From: Phenylobacterium sp.
GTDB lineage: Bacteria > Pseudomonadota > Alphaproteobacteria > Caulobacterales > Caulobacteraceae
Length of the DNA: 64,000 nt
NCBI GenBank assembly: GCA_018001015.1
Contig: JAGNIV010000016.1
Coordinates: 18,526-82,525, forward strand
Reading direction: 5' to 3'
Shown one piece after another: positions 36,516 through 46,275 of this stretch (positions are counted from its first letter, which is position 1; every line of letters begins with the position of its first letter). A program made the translations under genes and the position numbers. The notes beneath the pieces were generated by a model, which saw only the letters and a list, made by a program, of their open reading frames with translations, was not told the origin of the DNA and did not search any database.

Positions 36516-37442
36516 GTGCTCGAGCCTGCGGTCATCATCCTCAGGCTTTTGCAGTTCGCAGGCGCGATGGTCCTTTTCGGATCATCGCTCTTCCTGATCT
36601 ACGCCCTGCCCCGGGACGGCCCGGGATCGGGCGCGGAGCTGAGCTGGCCGCGAAAGGTTCTGGCCTGGTCAGCCAGTGTCGTGCTGGCGGCTAGTGTGGT
36701 GGGCCTCCTGGTCCACACGTCGATCCTCGCCGGATCGATCCGAGAGGGCATGACCGCGTCGTCTCTGTCGGCTGTGATGACGACCATGTCGATGGGGCCT
36801 TCGACGCTGATCCGGGCTGGCGCCGCGGCCCTGACGCTCGCCGCCCTGGCGCTGCGGGTCAGCCGCGCGACCTGGTGGCTCTGCGCCAGCCTGGGCGCCG
36901 TCATCTGCGCGAGCTTCGCTTGGATGGGTCATGGCGCCGCCACCGAGGGGGCGCCGGGACTGCTGCACCTGACCGCAGATATCCTTCACACGCTGGCCGC
37001 AGGCGCCTGGATCGGCGCACTCGTGGCGTTCTTCCTTCTGCTTCGACCTCGGGCGAAATCGGTCACTCTAGACAGCGTGCTGCACAGGGCCCTCCACGGC
37101 TTCGCCGGCGTCGGCACGGGCCTGGTCGCCGTGATTGTAGCCACCGGTTTGGCGAACAGCTGGTTCCTGGTCGGCCCCACCCGAATTTCCGGCCTCTGGA
37201 CCACACCCTACGGCCAACTGCTGTCGCTAAAGCTTGTGCTGTTCGTCAGCATGCTGGCGCTTGCGGCCGCCAACCGCTTCCACCTGACGCCAGCGCTAGG
37301 CGCGGCCGTCGATGGCGGCGAGGCAAGCGGTCAGGCGCTCGACGCACTGCGCCGCAGCCTGGCGATCGAGACCGCGGTGTCATTTCTGGTGCTGGGCCTG
37401 GTAGCCTGGTTCGGCACCTTGGCCCCAGTCTCCGCCGGGTAG
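36516..37442 (+). CDS. copD: CopD inner-membrane copper import protein
   Basis: 308 aa from GTG 36516. Eight predicted helices. Typical features are LQFAGAMVLFGSSLFLIY, HLTADILHTLAAGAWIGAL, and VATGLANSWFLVGP with conserved His/Trp. It works with CopC in copper uptake across the inner membrane. The next gene (copB) is convergent, 25 bases away. Confidence 0.93.
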   Translation: MLEPAVIILRLLQFAGAMVLFGSSLFLIYALPRDGPGSGAELSWPRKVLAWSASVVLAASVVGLLVHTSILAGSIREGMTASSLSAVMTTMSMGPSTLIRAGAAALTLAALALRVSRATWWLCASLGAVICASFAWMGHGAATEGAPGLLHLTADILHTLAAGAWIGALVAFFLLLRPRAKSVTLDSVLHRALHGFAGVGTGLVAVIVATGLANSWFLVGPTRISGLWTTPYGQLLSLKLVLFVSMLALAAANRFHLTPALGAAVDGGEASGQALDALRRSLAIETAVSFLVLGLVAWFGTLAPVSAG

Positions 37443-37467
37443 TCACCGCCTCTCTCGTTCACGTGCG

Positions 37468-38649
37468 CTAGAAGAAGCTCCGAACACCGAACACGACACT
37501 CTTGTCCTCAACGGTGTCACCAAGAGCACGCGCGTAGTCGGCGGTCCGGCCGACCTTCCGCTCCCAGGAGACGCCGATGTAGGGCGCGAACTCGCGCCGG
37601 ATCTCGTAACGAAGGCGAAGGCCGAGTTCGGCGTTTGACAGGCCTGACCCCGTGCCCGCGGCGCGGTCGTCCTGGGCCGCGAAATTCAGCTCGGCGCGGG
37701 GCTGGAGGATCCAGCGGTTGGTCAGCCGGAGATCGTAGCTGCCCTCCAGCCGTCCGAGCAGGTCGCCCTTGGTCGAGAGGAACGCCGCGCCCTCGACCTC
37801 GAACCAATAGGGCAACAGGGTCTCGAAGCCGACGGTGGCATAGGTGCGTCCCCGGGGCTCGAAGTCCTGACGCATGCCAACCTGGACGTCGGTGTAGACG
37901 CCTACCGCGCGCGAATAAAGCGCCTGCAGCTCGGCGCTCTCGACACCTTCACCGGAGGTCCCCTCGCCTTCGGTCTTCAGGACGAGGCGGTTGATGTCGC
38001 CGCCGAACCAGGCCTCGCCTTCCCAGCGGTAGCCGTCAGCGCCCTTACGCGCCTGGTGTTCGGCGAGGCTGGCCATGACCTTTGAGACCGGCATAGCGCC
38101 GTGCTCTTGGCGCAGTTGGGTCCGCGCCGCCGCCATGGCTTCCGGCGGGGAGTAGCGGTCCGCGGCGTGGTCGGCGGGGGGCGCCGGCGGGGGCGTCTTC
38201 GGGACCTCGATCTCGCTCAGCAGCGGCTGGCTGTCGGTAGAGCCCGGCATGACCATCTCCGGCATGGCGGCATGATCCATAGGCGGCGCTCCGGGCGCCA
38301 TTGTGTGCCCGGCATGCGGGTCGGGCGCGACGGGCGCCGTATGGCCAGCATGGGGATCGGCCGCGGAGGGCATCGTGTGCCCCGCGTGAGGGTCAGCCGC
38401 GGCAGGCATTGTGTGGCCAGCGTGGGGATCGACCGCCGGGGCTTTGGCGTGCCCGGCGTGGGGGTCCGCCGCCGCTGGCTTTGGCGCCGGTTTCCTGGTC
38501 CTGGCCGGTTTAGTCGGAGCCATTTTCGGGGTCGTCGTCGCAGTCCCCGGCATACTCATGCCGTGCATCTTCGAGTGATCCATCGGCTGGGCCAGGGCTG
38601 GCGCGGCCAGTACGAGCGGCATGAGTCCGATCAGAGCGAGACGGTTCAT
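37468..38649 (-). CDS. copB: CopB outer-membrane copper resistance protein with His repeat
   Basis: 393 aa. Signal peptide ends near residue 20. A Met/His-rich domain holds five DPHAGH repeats (residues about 61-118). It is followed by MDHAAMPEMVMPG and the conserved CopB beta-barrel domain (about 165-393) with RWEGEAWFGGDINRLVLK and GVRSFF at the end. It binds copper at the outer membrane. ATGA overlap with copA. Confidence 0.95.
   Translation of the reverse strand: MNRLALIGLMPLVLAAPALAQPMDHSKMHGMSMPGTATTTPKMAPTKPARTRKPAPKPAAADPHAGHAKAPAVDPHAGHTMPAAADPHAGHTMPSAADPHAGHTAPVAPDPHAGHTMAPGAPPMDHAAMPEMVMPGSTDSQPLLSEIEVPKTPPPAPPADHAADRYSPPEAMAAARTQLRQEHGAMPVSKVMASLAEHQARKGADGYRWEGEAWFGGDINRLVLKTEGEGTSGEGVESAELQALYSRAVGVYTDVQVGMRQDFEPRGRTYATVGFETLLPYWFEVEGAAFLSTKGDLLGRLEGSYDLRLTNRWILQPRAELNFAAQDDRAAGTGSGLSNAELGLRLRYEIRREFAPYIGVSWERKVGRTADYARALGDTVEDKSVVFGVRSFF
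38296..38469 (-). repeat. DPHAGH tandem repeat within copB
   Basis: Five tandem units, each near 11-13 codons, encode DPHAGH followed by a TMPAAA-like linker. It supplies His ligands for copper. Tandem DNA of this kind varies easily in copy number. Confidence 0.8.
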
Positions 38650-40484
38650 GCCGCACCTCCAGCGAGGGGCCGAACGCTGAACACCTGAAACATGCCAGCA
38701 TGCATGTGGTAGAGCATGTGGCAGTGGAAGGCCCAGTCGCCGGCGTCCGCTGTGAAGTCCCAGGATACCTTTCCCCCCGGCAGCACCGTCACCGTGTGCT
38801 TCCTCGGCCCGTGGCCGGCCGGCGCATGGGTCAGCTCGAAGAAGTGGCCATGCAGATGAATGGGGTGGGCCATCATCGTGTCGTTGATCAAGGTCACCCG
38901 CACCCGCTCGCCCGCCTCGAAGGCGTAGGGCTGGGAAGTCTCGCTAAACTTCAGACCGTCGAACCCCCACATGAACCGCTCCATGTTGCCGGTCAGGTGG
39001 ATGTCCAGCGCGCGGGTCGGCGTTCGAAGGTCAGGGTTGGGGGTGAGGGCGAAGAGATCCTTGTAGACCAGCACCCGGTGACCCACGCTCTCGAGACCCT
39101 GACCAGGCTCGCCGGTGCGGTCGACCGGCAGGGGCGCGATCGACTGCACGCCAGGCCCCATCTTCACCTGCGGCGCAAACTGTGGGTCGCGCATGGACAT
39201 TTCCATGCCGCCCATGTCGCCCATCACATCGGAGCCGCGCGGTTTTGGCGGCGCCATTCCAGGCGTCGCGGCCATACCCGGCATCGCCGCCATGTCGTGC
39301 CCCATGGCGGCATGGTCCATACCGGCCATGGCGTCGCCCGGTCCGCCTGTGGCCGGCGCGTGCATGGCGCTCATGTCCATGCCCATGTCCTTCATGGTCG
39401 AAAGTGGCCGCTGCCTCAGTGGCGGGACGGGCGCCGTCATGCCAGGACGGGGCGCGAGGGTCGCCCGGCCCATTCCCGAGCGATCCACCGCTTCGGCCAC
39501 CAGGGTGAAGGCCGTGTCCTCCAAAGGCTGGACGATCACGTCATAGGTCTCGGCGTTGGCGATCTGGAACTCGTCCACCTCGACCGGCCGGACGTTCTGA
39601 CCGTCCGCGGCCACGACGGTCATCTTCAGGCCCGGAATGCGCACGTTGAAGATCATCTGCGCCGCGGTGTTGATGAAGCGCAGGCGTACGCGTTCGCCCG
39701 GCGTGAACAGACCCGTCCAGTTGTCCGCCGGGCCGTGTCCGTTGATGAGAAAACTCAGAACCGCGCCGGTCACGTCTGAGATGTCGGTCGGGTCCATGAG
39801 CATCTTGGCCCACTCGGCCCGCTCCTGAAGCGTCTGGTCCTTACCAGCGAGGAGACTGGCGACGGTCTGCTTCTGATAATTGAAGACCCCGCCCTGCTGC
39901 TTCATCCGTTTGAAGATCAGGTGGGGGTGCATGAAGCTGTAGTCGGAGAGCACGATGACGTGCTCTCGGTCGTAGCCCACCGGGTCGGGCTCGGCCGGGT
40001 CGATGATGATCGGCCCATAGTGGCCCTCGGCCTCCTGTAGGCCGGAGTGGCTATGGTACCAGTAGGTGCCGGACTGCTTGAGCGGGAACTCGTACACGAA
40101 GGTTTGGCCAGGCTTGATCCCGGGGAAGGTGACGCCTGGCACGCCATCCATCTGGAAGGGCACCAGCAAGCCGTGCCAGTGGATGGAGGTGTCTTCATGA
40201 AGGTTGTTGGTCACTGAGAGGCGAACCGTCTGCCCCTCTTTGAAGCGCAGCAGGGGCCCTGGCACGGTGCCGTTGATTGTCACGGCGTGTCCGGTCCGGC
40301 CGTCCACCTTCAGTTCTGAATGTCCGATGCGCAGATCTACATTCGGCCCCATCAGGGTTGGCAAAGTCGGCGCGGCGCCAGGCGTCGCGCTTTGCGCCCA
40401 CCCAGGCAGCAGAGAACTGAGCGCCAAACCGCCGCCGATCACGCTCGCGCCGCGCAAAAGCTGTCGCCGATCAAAATCCTTCAT
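38646..40484 (-). CDS. copA: CopA multicopper oxidase
   Basis: 612 aa from ATG 40484 (earlier Met at 40502 and 40535 are less likely). The Tat signal DRRQLLRGASVIGG is followed by three cupredoxin domains with all four copper motifs: HWHG, WYHSHSG, HPIHLHGHFFEL and HCHMLYHMHAGMFQVF. A Met-rich insert (about 360-430, many MxxM and MGHDM motifs) is typical of periplasmic Cu+ oxidases. It oxidises Cu+ to Cu2+. It is co-transcribed with copB and probably the P-ATPase gene upstream. Confidence 0.95.
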   Translation of the reverse strand: MKDFDRRQLLRGASVIGGGLALSSLLPGWAQSATPGAAPTLPTLMGPNVDLRIGHSELKVDGRTGHAVTINGTVPGPLLRFKEGQTVRLSVTNNLHEDTSIHWHGLLVPFQMDGVPGVTFPGIKPGQTFVYEFPLKQSGTYWYHSHSGLQEAEGHYGPIIIDPAEPDPVGYDREHVIVLSDYSFMHPHLIFKRMKQQGGVFNYQKQTVASLLAGKDQTLQERAEWAKMLMDPTDISDVTGAVLSFLINGHGPADNWTGLFTPGERVRLRFINTAAQMIFNVRIPGLKMTVVAADGQNVRPVEVDEFQIANAETYDVIVQPLEDTAFTLVAEAVDRSGMGRATLAPRPGMTAPVPPLRQRPLSTMKDMGMDMSAMHAPATGGPGDAMAGMDHAAMGHDMAAMPGMAATPGMAPPKPRGSDVMGDMGGMEMSMRDPQFAPQVKMGPGVQSIAPLPVDRTGEPGQGLESVGHRVLVYKDLFALTPNPDLRTPTRALDIHLTGNMERFMWGFDGLKFSETSQPYAFEAGERVRVTLINDTMMAHPIHLHGHFFELTHAPAGHGPRKHTVTVLPGGKVSWDFTADAGDWAFHCHMLYHMHAGMFQVFSVRPLAGGAA

Positions 40485-40620
40485 GACGGTCCGAGGTCCC
40501 ATGAGAACAGGTGTCGCCGGGATGAACCGGCGCATTTCCAGGAGTACGCGCGAGGCCGGCCAAGGCCCTCATGACACCGGCAAAAAGCGAACGTCGCGGT
40601 CAAGAGGCGGCTAACCACGC

Positions 40621-42960
40621 TCAAAGCCTGACGGCCCGGAGCCGAAGGGCGTTTGTGATGACGCTCACTGACGACAACGCCATGGCCGCAGCGGCGATCT
40701 GGGGCGACAGTAGCCAGCCGAACACCGGATAGAGCACGCCTGCGGCGACTGGGACTCCGGCCACGTTGTAAATGAAGGCGAACACCAGGTTCTGGCGGAT
40801 GTTGCGCATCACAGTGCGCGAAAGGCGCCTGGCGCGGACCAGACCCTGCAGATCGCCCTTCAGCAGGGTCACCCCTGCACTCTCGATCGCCACGTCGGAC
40901 CCCGCGCCCATCGCAACGCCGACGTCAGCGGCGGCTAGGGCCGGAGCGTCATTGACCCCATCACCCGCCATGGCCACGACCCGGCCTTCCGCGCGCAGCT
41001 TCTGCACCACCTTGGCCTTGTCTTGCGGCAACACCTCCGCCTCCACCTCTTCGATGCCCAGCTTCCTGGCGACCGCAAGAGCCGTGGTGCGGTTGTCGCC
41101 GGTCATCATCACCAGCCGGACGCCATCGGCCAGTAGCGCCCGCACCGCCTCCGGCGAGGTCGGCTTGATGGGGTCGGCGATCCCGAGGACGCCCGCCAGC
41201 TGTCCGTCAATCGCGACGAAGACGGCCGTCGTCCCATCCTGGCGTAGAGCCTCGGCCTCAGTCAGCAACGGGCCCAGATCGACGCCCTGCTCGGCCATCA
41301 GCGGAGCGCCGCCGAGCACGACGTTCTTGCCGTCCACATTGCCGATCACGCCCCGGCCAACTGGAGAGTCGAAGTCGGCGGCCTCCGACAGCAAAAGGCC
41401 GCGTTCCTTGGCGGCGCGCAGCACGGCGTCGGCGAGCGGATGCTCGCTGCCGCGCTCGAGGCTGGCCGCGAGCCGAAGGAGGTCACCTTCTTCGATGCCC
41501 GCGATTGTCATGATGGCGGTGACGGCCGGTCGCCCCTCAGTCAGGGTGCCGGTCTTGTCGATCACCAGGGTATCCACCTTCTCGAAACGCTCGAGGGCCT
41601 CGGCGTTCTTGATCAGCACACCCTCGCGGGCGCCGCGGCCGACACCGACCATGATCGACATGGGCGTCGCCAAGCCGAGCGCGCAGGGGCAGGCGATGAT
41701 CAACACCGACACCGCCGCTACCAGTGCATAGGCGAAGCGCGGCTCGGGACCGACCAGCGCCCACATCAGGCCTGCGAGTAGCGCGACGGCGATGACCGCG
41801 GGCACGAACCACCCGGCCACAGTGTCGGCCAGTCGCTGGATCGGCGCGCGGCTGCGCTGCGCCTCGGCGACCATCTGAACGATGCGCGACAACAGCGTGT
41901 CGGCGCCCACCTTCTCGGCCCTCATGATGAATGAGCCGGTCTTGTTCAGGGAGCCGGCGATGACCTTGCCTTCGGCCTCCTTGGTCACCGGCATGGACTC
42001 GCCGGTGACCAGGGACTCGTCGATCGAGGCACGGCCTTCGGTCAGGGCGCCGTCCACGGGGATCTTCTCGCCGGGCCGCACACGAAGGCGGTCGCCGACC
42101 TGGATCAGGTCGAGGGTGACCTCCTCGTCGGTTCCGTCCTCACGGATGCGGCGCGCGGTTTTGGGCGCGAGGTTGAGCAGGGCCTTGATCGCGCCGGAGG
42201 TCTGCTCCCGGGCGCGCAGTTCCAGCACCTGACCCAGCAGCACCAGCACAGTGATGACCGCGGCCGCCTCGAAATAAACCGGCACGGCGCCGGACATGTC
42301 ACGGAAAGCGGGCGGGAACAGCCCAGGCGCCAGCACCGCGGCCACGCTGTAGACCCAGGCGACACCTACCCCCATGGCGATTAGCGTGAACATGTTGAGG
42401 TGACGAGTGACGAGCGACGTCCAGCCACGCTGGAAGAAGGGCCAGCCGGCCCACAGCACCACCGGCGTCGCCAGCGCGAACTGAATCCAGTGCGACGTGT
42501 GCGAGCTGACCAATCCCATCAGGCCCGGCAGGTGTCCGCCCATCTCCAGGACGAACACTGGCACGGCCAGCACGAGGCCGACCCAGAAGCGCCGGCTCAT
42601 ATCAGCCAGTTCAGGATTTGGACCGCTGTCGGCAGTCACCGTCTCCGGCTCCAGGGCCATGCCGCAGATCGGGCAGGACCCTGGACCGACCTGGCGGATC
42701 TCGGGATGCATTGGGCAGGTGTAGATCGCGCCGGGGTTCGCTGGCGGCTGCGCGGCGGCCGTTGGCTTAAGGTAACGAACCGGATCGGCCTGGAACTTGG
42801 TGCGGCATCCGGCGGAGCAGAAGTGGAAGTCGTGTCCGCCATGCTCGGCGTGATGGGGCGTCGTCAAGGGATCGACCGTCATCCCGCACACAGGATCGAT
42901 CACCTTCGAACCCGGCTCAGCAGATTGGAGGTGCGCGTGGTGTTGATGATCGGAACTCAT
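40621..42960 (-). CDS. Cu+-exporting P1B-1 ATPase with YHS and HMBD N-terminus
   Basis: 779 aa from ATG 42960 (AGAGG upstream); the frame to 43446 runs antisense to csoR and is not coding. It lacks an HMA domain. Instead it has a His stretch, a YHS domain ([11 protein letters not shown], then [16 protein letters not shown]), and a heavy-metal-binding domain ([20 protein letters not shown]). The core has [12 protein letters not shown] (near 423), DKTGTLTEG (near 466), and [10 protein letters not shown]. It exports Cu+ to the periplasm, where CopA oxidises it. Confidence 0.94.
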   Translation of the reverse strand: MSSDHQHHAHLQSAEPGSKVIDPVCGMTVDPLTTPHHAEHGGHDFHFCSAGCRTKFQADPVRYLKPTAAAQPPANPGAIYTCPMHPEIRQVGPGSCPICGMALEPETVTADSGPNPELADMSRRFWVGLVLAVPVFVLEMGGHLPGLMGLVSSHTSHWIQFALATPVVLWAGWPFFQRGWTSLVTRHLNMFTLIAMGVGVAWVYSVAAVLAPGLFPPAFRDMSGAVPVYFEAAAVITVLVLLGQVLELRAREQTSGAIKALLNLAPKTARRIREDGTDEEVTLDLIQVGDRLRVRPGEKIPVDGALTEGRASIDESLVTGESMPVTKEAEGKVIAGSLNKTGSFIMRAEKVGADTLLSRIVQMVAEAQRSRAPIQRLADTVAGWFVPAVIAVALLAGLMWALVGPEPRFAYALVAAVSVLIIACPCALGLATPMSIMVGVGRGAREGVLIKNAEALERFEKVDTLVIDKTGTLTEGRPAVTAIMTIAGIEEGDLLRLAASLERGSEHPLADAVLRAAKERGLLLSEAADFDSPVGRGVIGNVDGKNVVLGGAPLMAEQGVDLGPLLTEAEALRQDGTTAVFVAIDGQLAGVLGIADPIKPTSPEAVRALLADGVRLVMMTGDNRTTALAVARKLGIEEVEAEVLPQDKAKVVQKLRAEGRVVAMAGDGVNDAPALAAADVGVAMGAGSDVAIESAGVTLLKGDLQGLVRARRLSRTVMRNIRQNLVFAFIYNVAGVPVAAGVLYPVFGWLLSPQIAAAAMALSSVSVITNALRLRAVRL

Positions 42961-43007
42961 CGCAAGCCTCTTTGCTGGACGCCCGCGCGGCGCTGAGGGA
43001 TATTTAT

Positions 43008-43048
43008 ATACCCCTGTAGGGTATTTCAACCCATGCCCTCCAGGGGTA
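43008..43048. promoter_or_regulatory. Two CsoR-type operators between the Cu-ATPase and csoR
   Basis: Site 1 is TACCCCTGTAGGGTA (43009-43023), with perfect ATACCC/GGGTAT arms. Site 2 on the other strand is TACCCCTGGAGGGCA (43048-43034). They share 13 of 15 bases and face the two divergent genes, the pattern of a CsoR-controlled divergent promoter. Confidence 0.8.
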
Positions 43049-43074
43049 TATATGAAACGTACGGAGGACCGACA

Positions 43075-43347
43075 TTGATCCAGGACAACAAACCCAAGCT
43101 GCTGAACCGGCTCAATCGGATCGAGGGGCAGGTGCGCGGCATTTCGCGCATGGTCGAAGACGACCGCTACTGCATCGATGTCTTGACCCAGATTCAGGCC
43201 GTACGCGCAGCGCTGGGAAAGGTGGAAAGCGAGATGCTGAAAGCCCACCTCGACCACTGCATCGAGAGCGCCATTGTCAGCGGCGATACCCAGCAGCAGC
43301 GCCAGAAGGCGTCTGAGTTGATCGCCCTGCTTGAGCGGACCCGTTGA
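43075..43347 (+). CDS. csoR: CsoR copper-sensing repressor
   Basis: 90 aa from TTG 43075 with GGAGG 7 bases upstream; the ATG at 43033 lies inside an operator. The ligand set Cys33, His58 and Cys62 matches Cys36/His61/Cys65 of M. tuberculosis CsoR with a constant shift of 3. The conserved [20 protein letters not shown] is present. Cu+ binding would release it from the operators at 43008-43048. Confidence 0.92.
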   Translation: MIQDNKPKLLNRLNRIEGQVRGISRMVEDDRYCIDVLTQIQAVRAALGKVESEMLKAHLDHCIESAIVSGDTQQQRQKASELIALLERTR

Positions 43348-43457
43348 GCTTTGCCACCGGGGGCTAGTAACCAGCCTTCTTCCGCGCCCCGTTTCAGCTT
43401 GCGGGATCGGGCGCGCGTCCTTCGTATAGTCAGTAGGCTGCGGCAAAGGACACGGCG

Positions 43458-43748
43458 ATGCGGGACGACCTGGACCATCTCATCTCGCGGTTGGCGGACG
43501 GCAGACCGGACCGGTCACTGGCCGGTTTCGAGCATGCCGTCCTGCAAGGCGTCGCGAGGCGTCGCGAGGACATTCAGGCCGCACGGGCCATGGCCCCTGT
43601 CCGGGTGGTTTCCATCGGCGTGGCGCTGGCCATCGGCGTGACGACAGGCGGTATCGCCGCGGCGAGCACCCTCACGCAACCACCGCAGGTCAGCCCATTC
43701 TCGACGGCGGCGCATCTCGCCCCCTCGACCCTGCTTGAGGGTGAGTAA
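43458..43748 (+). CDS. CnrY-like membrane anti-sigma factor
   Basis: 96 aa. An N-terminal cytoplasmic helix region ([20 protein letters not shown], residues 1-20) precedes a single membrane helix (about 48-70) and a short periplasmic tail. Size and layout match CnrY/NccY (about 95 aa), which hold the CnrH sigma factor at the membrane. It overlaps the CnrX-like gene by one base and is followed by the sigma gene. Sequence similarity is weak, so the call rests on context. Confidence 0.75.
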   Translation: MRDDLDHLISRLADGRPDRSLAGFEHAVLQGVARRREDIQAARAMAPVRVVSIGVALAIGVTTGGIAAASTLTQPPQVSPFSTAAHLAPSTLLEGE

Positions 43749-44188
43749 TGCCGCCTACGCGAGGCCTGCTGCTGACCATCCTGCTGTCCGTCGTCGCAGC
43801 GGCGGTGGGCGCCTGGGGCGGCGCACGCTACGTGGTCGGCCAGGTGCATCAGCCGGCATCGCTGCACCAGACGATGCACACGAGCCTCAACCTGACGGCA
43901 GAGCAAGACCGGCGGATCGGCGGCCTGGAGCGCGACTATGCCGTCCGCCGTCATGCGCTCGAAGCTGAAATGCGGGCCGCGAACGCCGATCTTGCTCAGG
44001 CAATTCAGGCAAACCACGCCTATTCGCCGGCCGTGCAGCAGGCGATCGACCGATCTCACCACGCGATGAGCGAGCTACAGAAGCAGAGCATCCTGCACGT
44101 GCTGGCGATGCGTCAGGTTCTTACCTCCGAACAGACCGCACGTTTTGACGACACAGTCGTAAAGGCGCTCACCGAAGACCCGTCGTGA
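43748..44188 (+). CDS. CnrX-like periplasmic Ni/Co sensor
   Basis: 146 aa. N-terminal membrane anchor (about 7-24), then a helical heavy-metal-resistance domain (LNLTAEQDRRIGGLERDYAV). The residues His40, His44, Glu61, His117 and Met121 correspond one for one, with a shift of 2, to His42, His46, Glu63, His119 and Met123 that bind Ni2+/Co2+ in Cupriavidus CnrX. It should relay periplasmic metal to the anti-sigma partner. It overlaps the sigma gene by ATGA. Confidence 0.85.
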   Translation: MPPTRGLLLTILLSVVAAAVGAWGGARYVVGQVHQPASLHQTMHTSLNLTAEQDRRIGGLERDYAVRRHALEAEMRAANADLAQAIQANHAYSPAVQQAIDRSHHAMSELQKQSILHVLAMRQVLTSEQTARFDDTVVKALTEDPS

Positions 44189-44793
44189 GTGACGCCGCAG
44201 ATCGATCCGATGCGGAGCTGGCGACAGCGGCTGCGACGGGCGATGAGCGCGCCTATGCGATCTTGGTCGGCCGCCACAAGGAGCCCTTATACCGGCTTCT
44301 CCGTCGCTACCTCGGGGACGCCGACGAAGCCTATGAGGCGGCGCACGAGGCCTTCATCGCGGCGTGGAGCGCCTTGGTGCGCTATGACCCGGAGCGCCCC
44401 TTCGGCGCCTGGCTACGGACCATCGCCATCAACAAGGCCCGTGATCGTGGGCGTCGGATCGCCGTGCGGCGGCTGATCTTCGGATCCCGGTCCTTTGAAG
44501 ACAGCGAGGCGCAGGTCCGCCCGGACGCGGCCCTCTCAGCCGACGAAGCTATGATCGAGCATGAACAGCTCGGGGAATTGGACCGCGCCATCGCCCGCCT
44601 GCCCTTGGCTCTGCGGGCGCCGCTGATCCTTACCGCGATCGAAGGGCTTCCACAGCAGGAAGCCGGCGAAATCCTCGGGATCAGCGCCAAGAGCGTCGAG
44701 ACCCGCGTCTACCGCGCGCGCAAGCTCCTCGCGCGGGCCCTCGACCGCAGTCTGCGACCGGGCAGGTCATCACCAAGGTCGCCGATCACGTAA
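44185..44793 (+). CDS. CnrH-like ECF sigma factor
   Basis: 202 aa ECF sigma-70. Region 2 has YAILVGRHKEPLYRLLRRYL and EAAHEAFIAAWSALVRYD; region 4 has LPLALRAPLILTAIEGLPQQ and ISAKSVETRVYRARKLLARA. Third gene of a Y-X-H set whose order matches cnrYXH. Its targets are not obvious in the window because no cnrCBA-type operon adjoins it. The 3' end overlaps the convergent ATP-grasp gene by 8 bases. Confidence 0.9.
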   Translation: MSDAADRSDAELATAAATGDERAYAILVGRHKEPLYRLLRRYLGDADEAYEAAHEAFIAAWSALVRYDPERPFGAWLRTIAINKARDRGRRIAVRRLIFGSRSFEDSEAQVRPDAALSADEAMIEHEQLGELDRAIARLPLALRAPLILTAIEGLPQQEAGEILGISAKSVETRVYRARKLLARALDRSLRPGRSSPRSPIT

Positions 44794-46060
44794 TAAAGAC
44801 CGGTGCAAACCCGCCGCCAGGCGTCCTGAAATTCGTGGTCTGGCCTTGATAGACCCGCGCCGCGGTCAGGAGCGGCGAGCCCTTGTAGGTGTAGAGGCGC
44901 ACGTCCAGCTTGAGCGCCTTGATCTCGCCGTCAATCCGGATCCGGCGTTCGCTCGGGGCGGCCAGTTCCTGGGCTATGTAGCCGCCCTGCTGAACTTCCT
45001 CCCAGACGCCACGGGTCATCTTGTCGCCGCGGTAGACCGCCTTGCCGCCGTGGCCGCCCGCCGGCTTGAAGAAGTAGCGCTTCCGAGCCGACCACAGCTC
45101 ATCCGCGTTCCTGGCCGTCACCATCACCGTGCGCGGGATGGCCGAAAGGCTTCGCCGCTGATCGGGCGTCAACTCAAAGGCGCTGGCAGCGACCGGATCC
45201 GACAGAAGGGTCAGGTTCCGTTTATCAGCGAAGAGCGCGTGGTTGCGGGGGCCAGGGGTCAGTACGACGGCCCCGGCGAGATACGCCTCATGCAGGGATT
45301 CATGACCCGCATCAGTCAGCGCGAAATCGACCAGGCGGTTGTAGACGAGATCGACCGTCTCGCCCTCGTACCGCAAGAGACCGTCGGCGAAGTGAAGCTC
45401 ACCGGGATCGACGATCCATGCCTTCAAGCCGTGGCGCTCGAAGAATCGCTGAGCCAGCAGAAATTCAGGAAACAAATACTGCTCGCGCGGTCGGTCATCG
45501 GCGATGGCGATCGAGCGCGGATGATCTGTCCGTCCCTGCGACCACCACTCCGCCAGGAACATTTCCCAGACAGCCGCGTCGAACTCGGCCATCGGCGCGG
45601 CGCGCATCGCGTCCTCGGCTTCGCGGCAGCAGGCGCCCTGTGCGCGGGCGAGGAAGGCGTTCAGGAAGGCGCCGCCGGCGTTGGTGTTAACCTCGATCAG
45701 CTTGGGCCCATCGGCGCCAAGATGAAAATCGTAGCCCATGAAGGCGCCGCGCGGACCGAAGTCATGTTCCGCAATCGCAGGCGCCCACGCCAAGACCTGG
45801 GCTTGATAGGCAGGATCGGCGGCCGTCGCCTCGACAGCAGCGATCAGGTCGAGCATGGCCTTCAGGTCATGCTGCGCCAGGAATACCGGCATGGTCGCGA
45901 AGAGATGCGGCCGAGCCACGAGCAAAGCCGCCGCAAGGTCCGGATCGGATGCTTCAGCCTGGATCGCCGTCAGCAAACTGGCGTTGTCCAAGGTGACGCA
46001 GAAGCACTCCCTGTTAAGCACTGCATCGCGATCCTCGGCTCGGAGTTCATCACCGGTCAT
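44786..46060 (-). CDS. ATP-grasp-like protein of unknown substrate
   Basis: 424 aa from ATG 46060 (GGGAG upstream). An ATP-grasp-type pattern is visible: GPKLIEVNTNAGGAFLNAFL (acidic/Asn metal site), KRYFFKPAGGHGGKAVYRGD (Lys, glycine loop) and KLDVRLYTYKGSPLLTAARV. The N-terminal part has LDNASLLTAIQAEASDPDLA. These enzymes ligate an acid to an amine or similar via acyl phosphate; substrate unknown. It is convergent with the sigma gene and has no metal-specific motif. Confidence 0.65.
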   Translation of the reverse strand: MTGDELRAEDRDAVLNRECFCVTLDNASLLTAIQAEASDPDLAAALLVARPHLFATMPVFLAQHDLKAMLDLIAAVEATAADPAYQAQVLAWAPAIAEHDFGPRGAFMGYDFHLGADGPKLIEVNTNAGGAFLNAFLARAQGACCREAEDAMRAAPMAEFDAAVWEMFLAEWWSQGRTDHPRSIAIADDRPREQYLFPEFLLAQRFFERHGLKAWIVDPGELHFADGLLRYEGETVDLVYNRLVDFALTDAGHESLHEAYLAGAVVLTPGPRNHALFADKRNLTLLSDPVAASAFELTPDQRRSLSAIPRTVMVTARNADELWSARKRYFFKPAGGHGGKAVYRGDKMTRGVWEEVQQGGYIAQELAAPSERRIRIDGEIKALKLDVRLYTYKGSPLLTAARVYQGQTTNFRTPGGGFAPVFIT

Positions 46061-46275
46061 GCAGGCTCCCCAATACGCGTTCCTGTTGCTGAGCGCCCAA
46101 AAGCCGCGAACGCGGCGGCCGCCGCCCAAGCCACAACTGGTATGCCGGTCCTATCTAAGGGAGGATGTCTTCCCTGCATTGGTTCCGCTTTGATTCCGCT
46201 CAAGCCAGGGTGGATGCTAGGGTCACAAACCAGCCTACCCTCATGCATCGTCAGACCCGTAACGCGGAGTGTCTC

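Noticed and set aside
42961-43446. N-terminal extension of the YHS-type Cu ATPase
   Set aside because: It would run antisense through csoR and its operators; the ATG at 42960 has a ribosome site and starts the conserved part.
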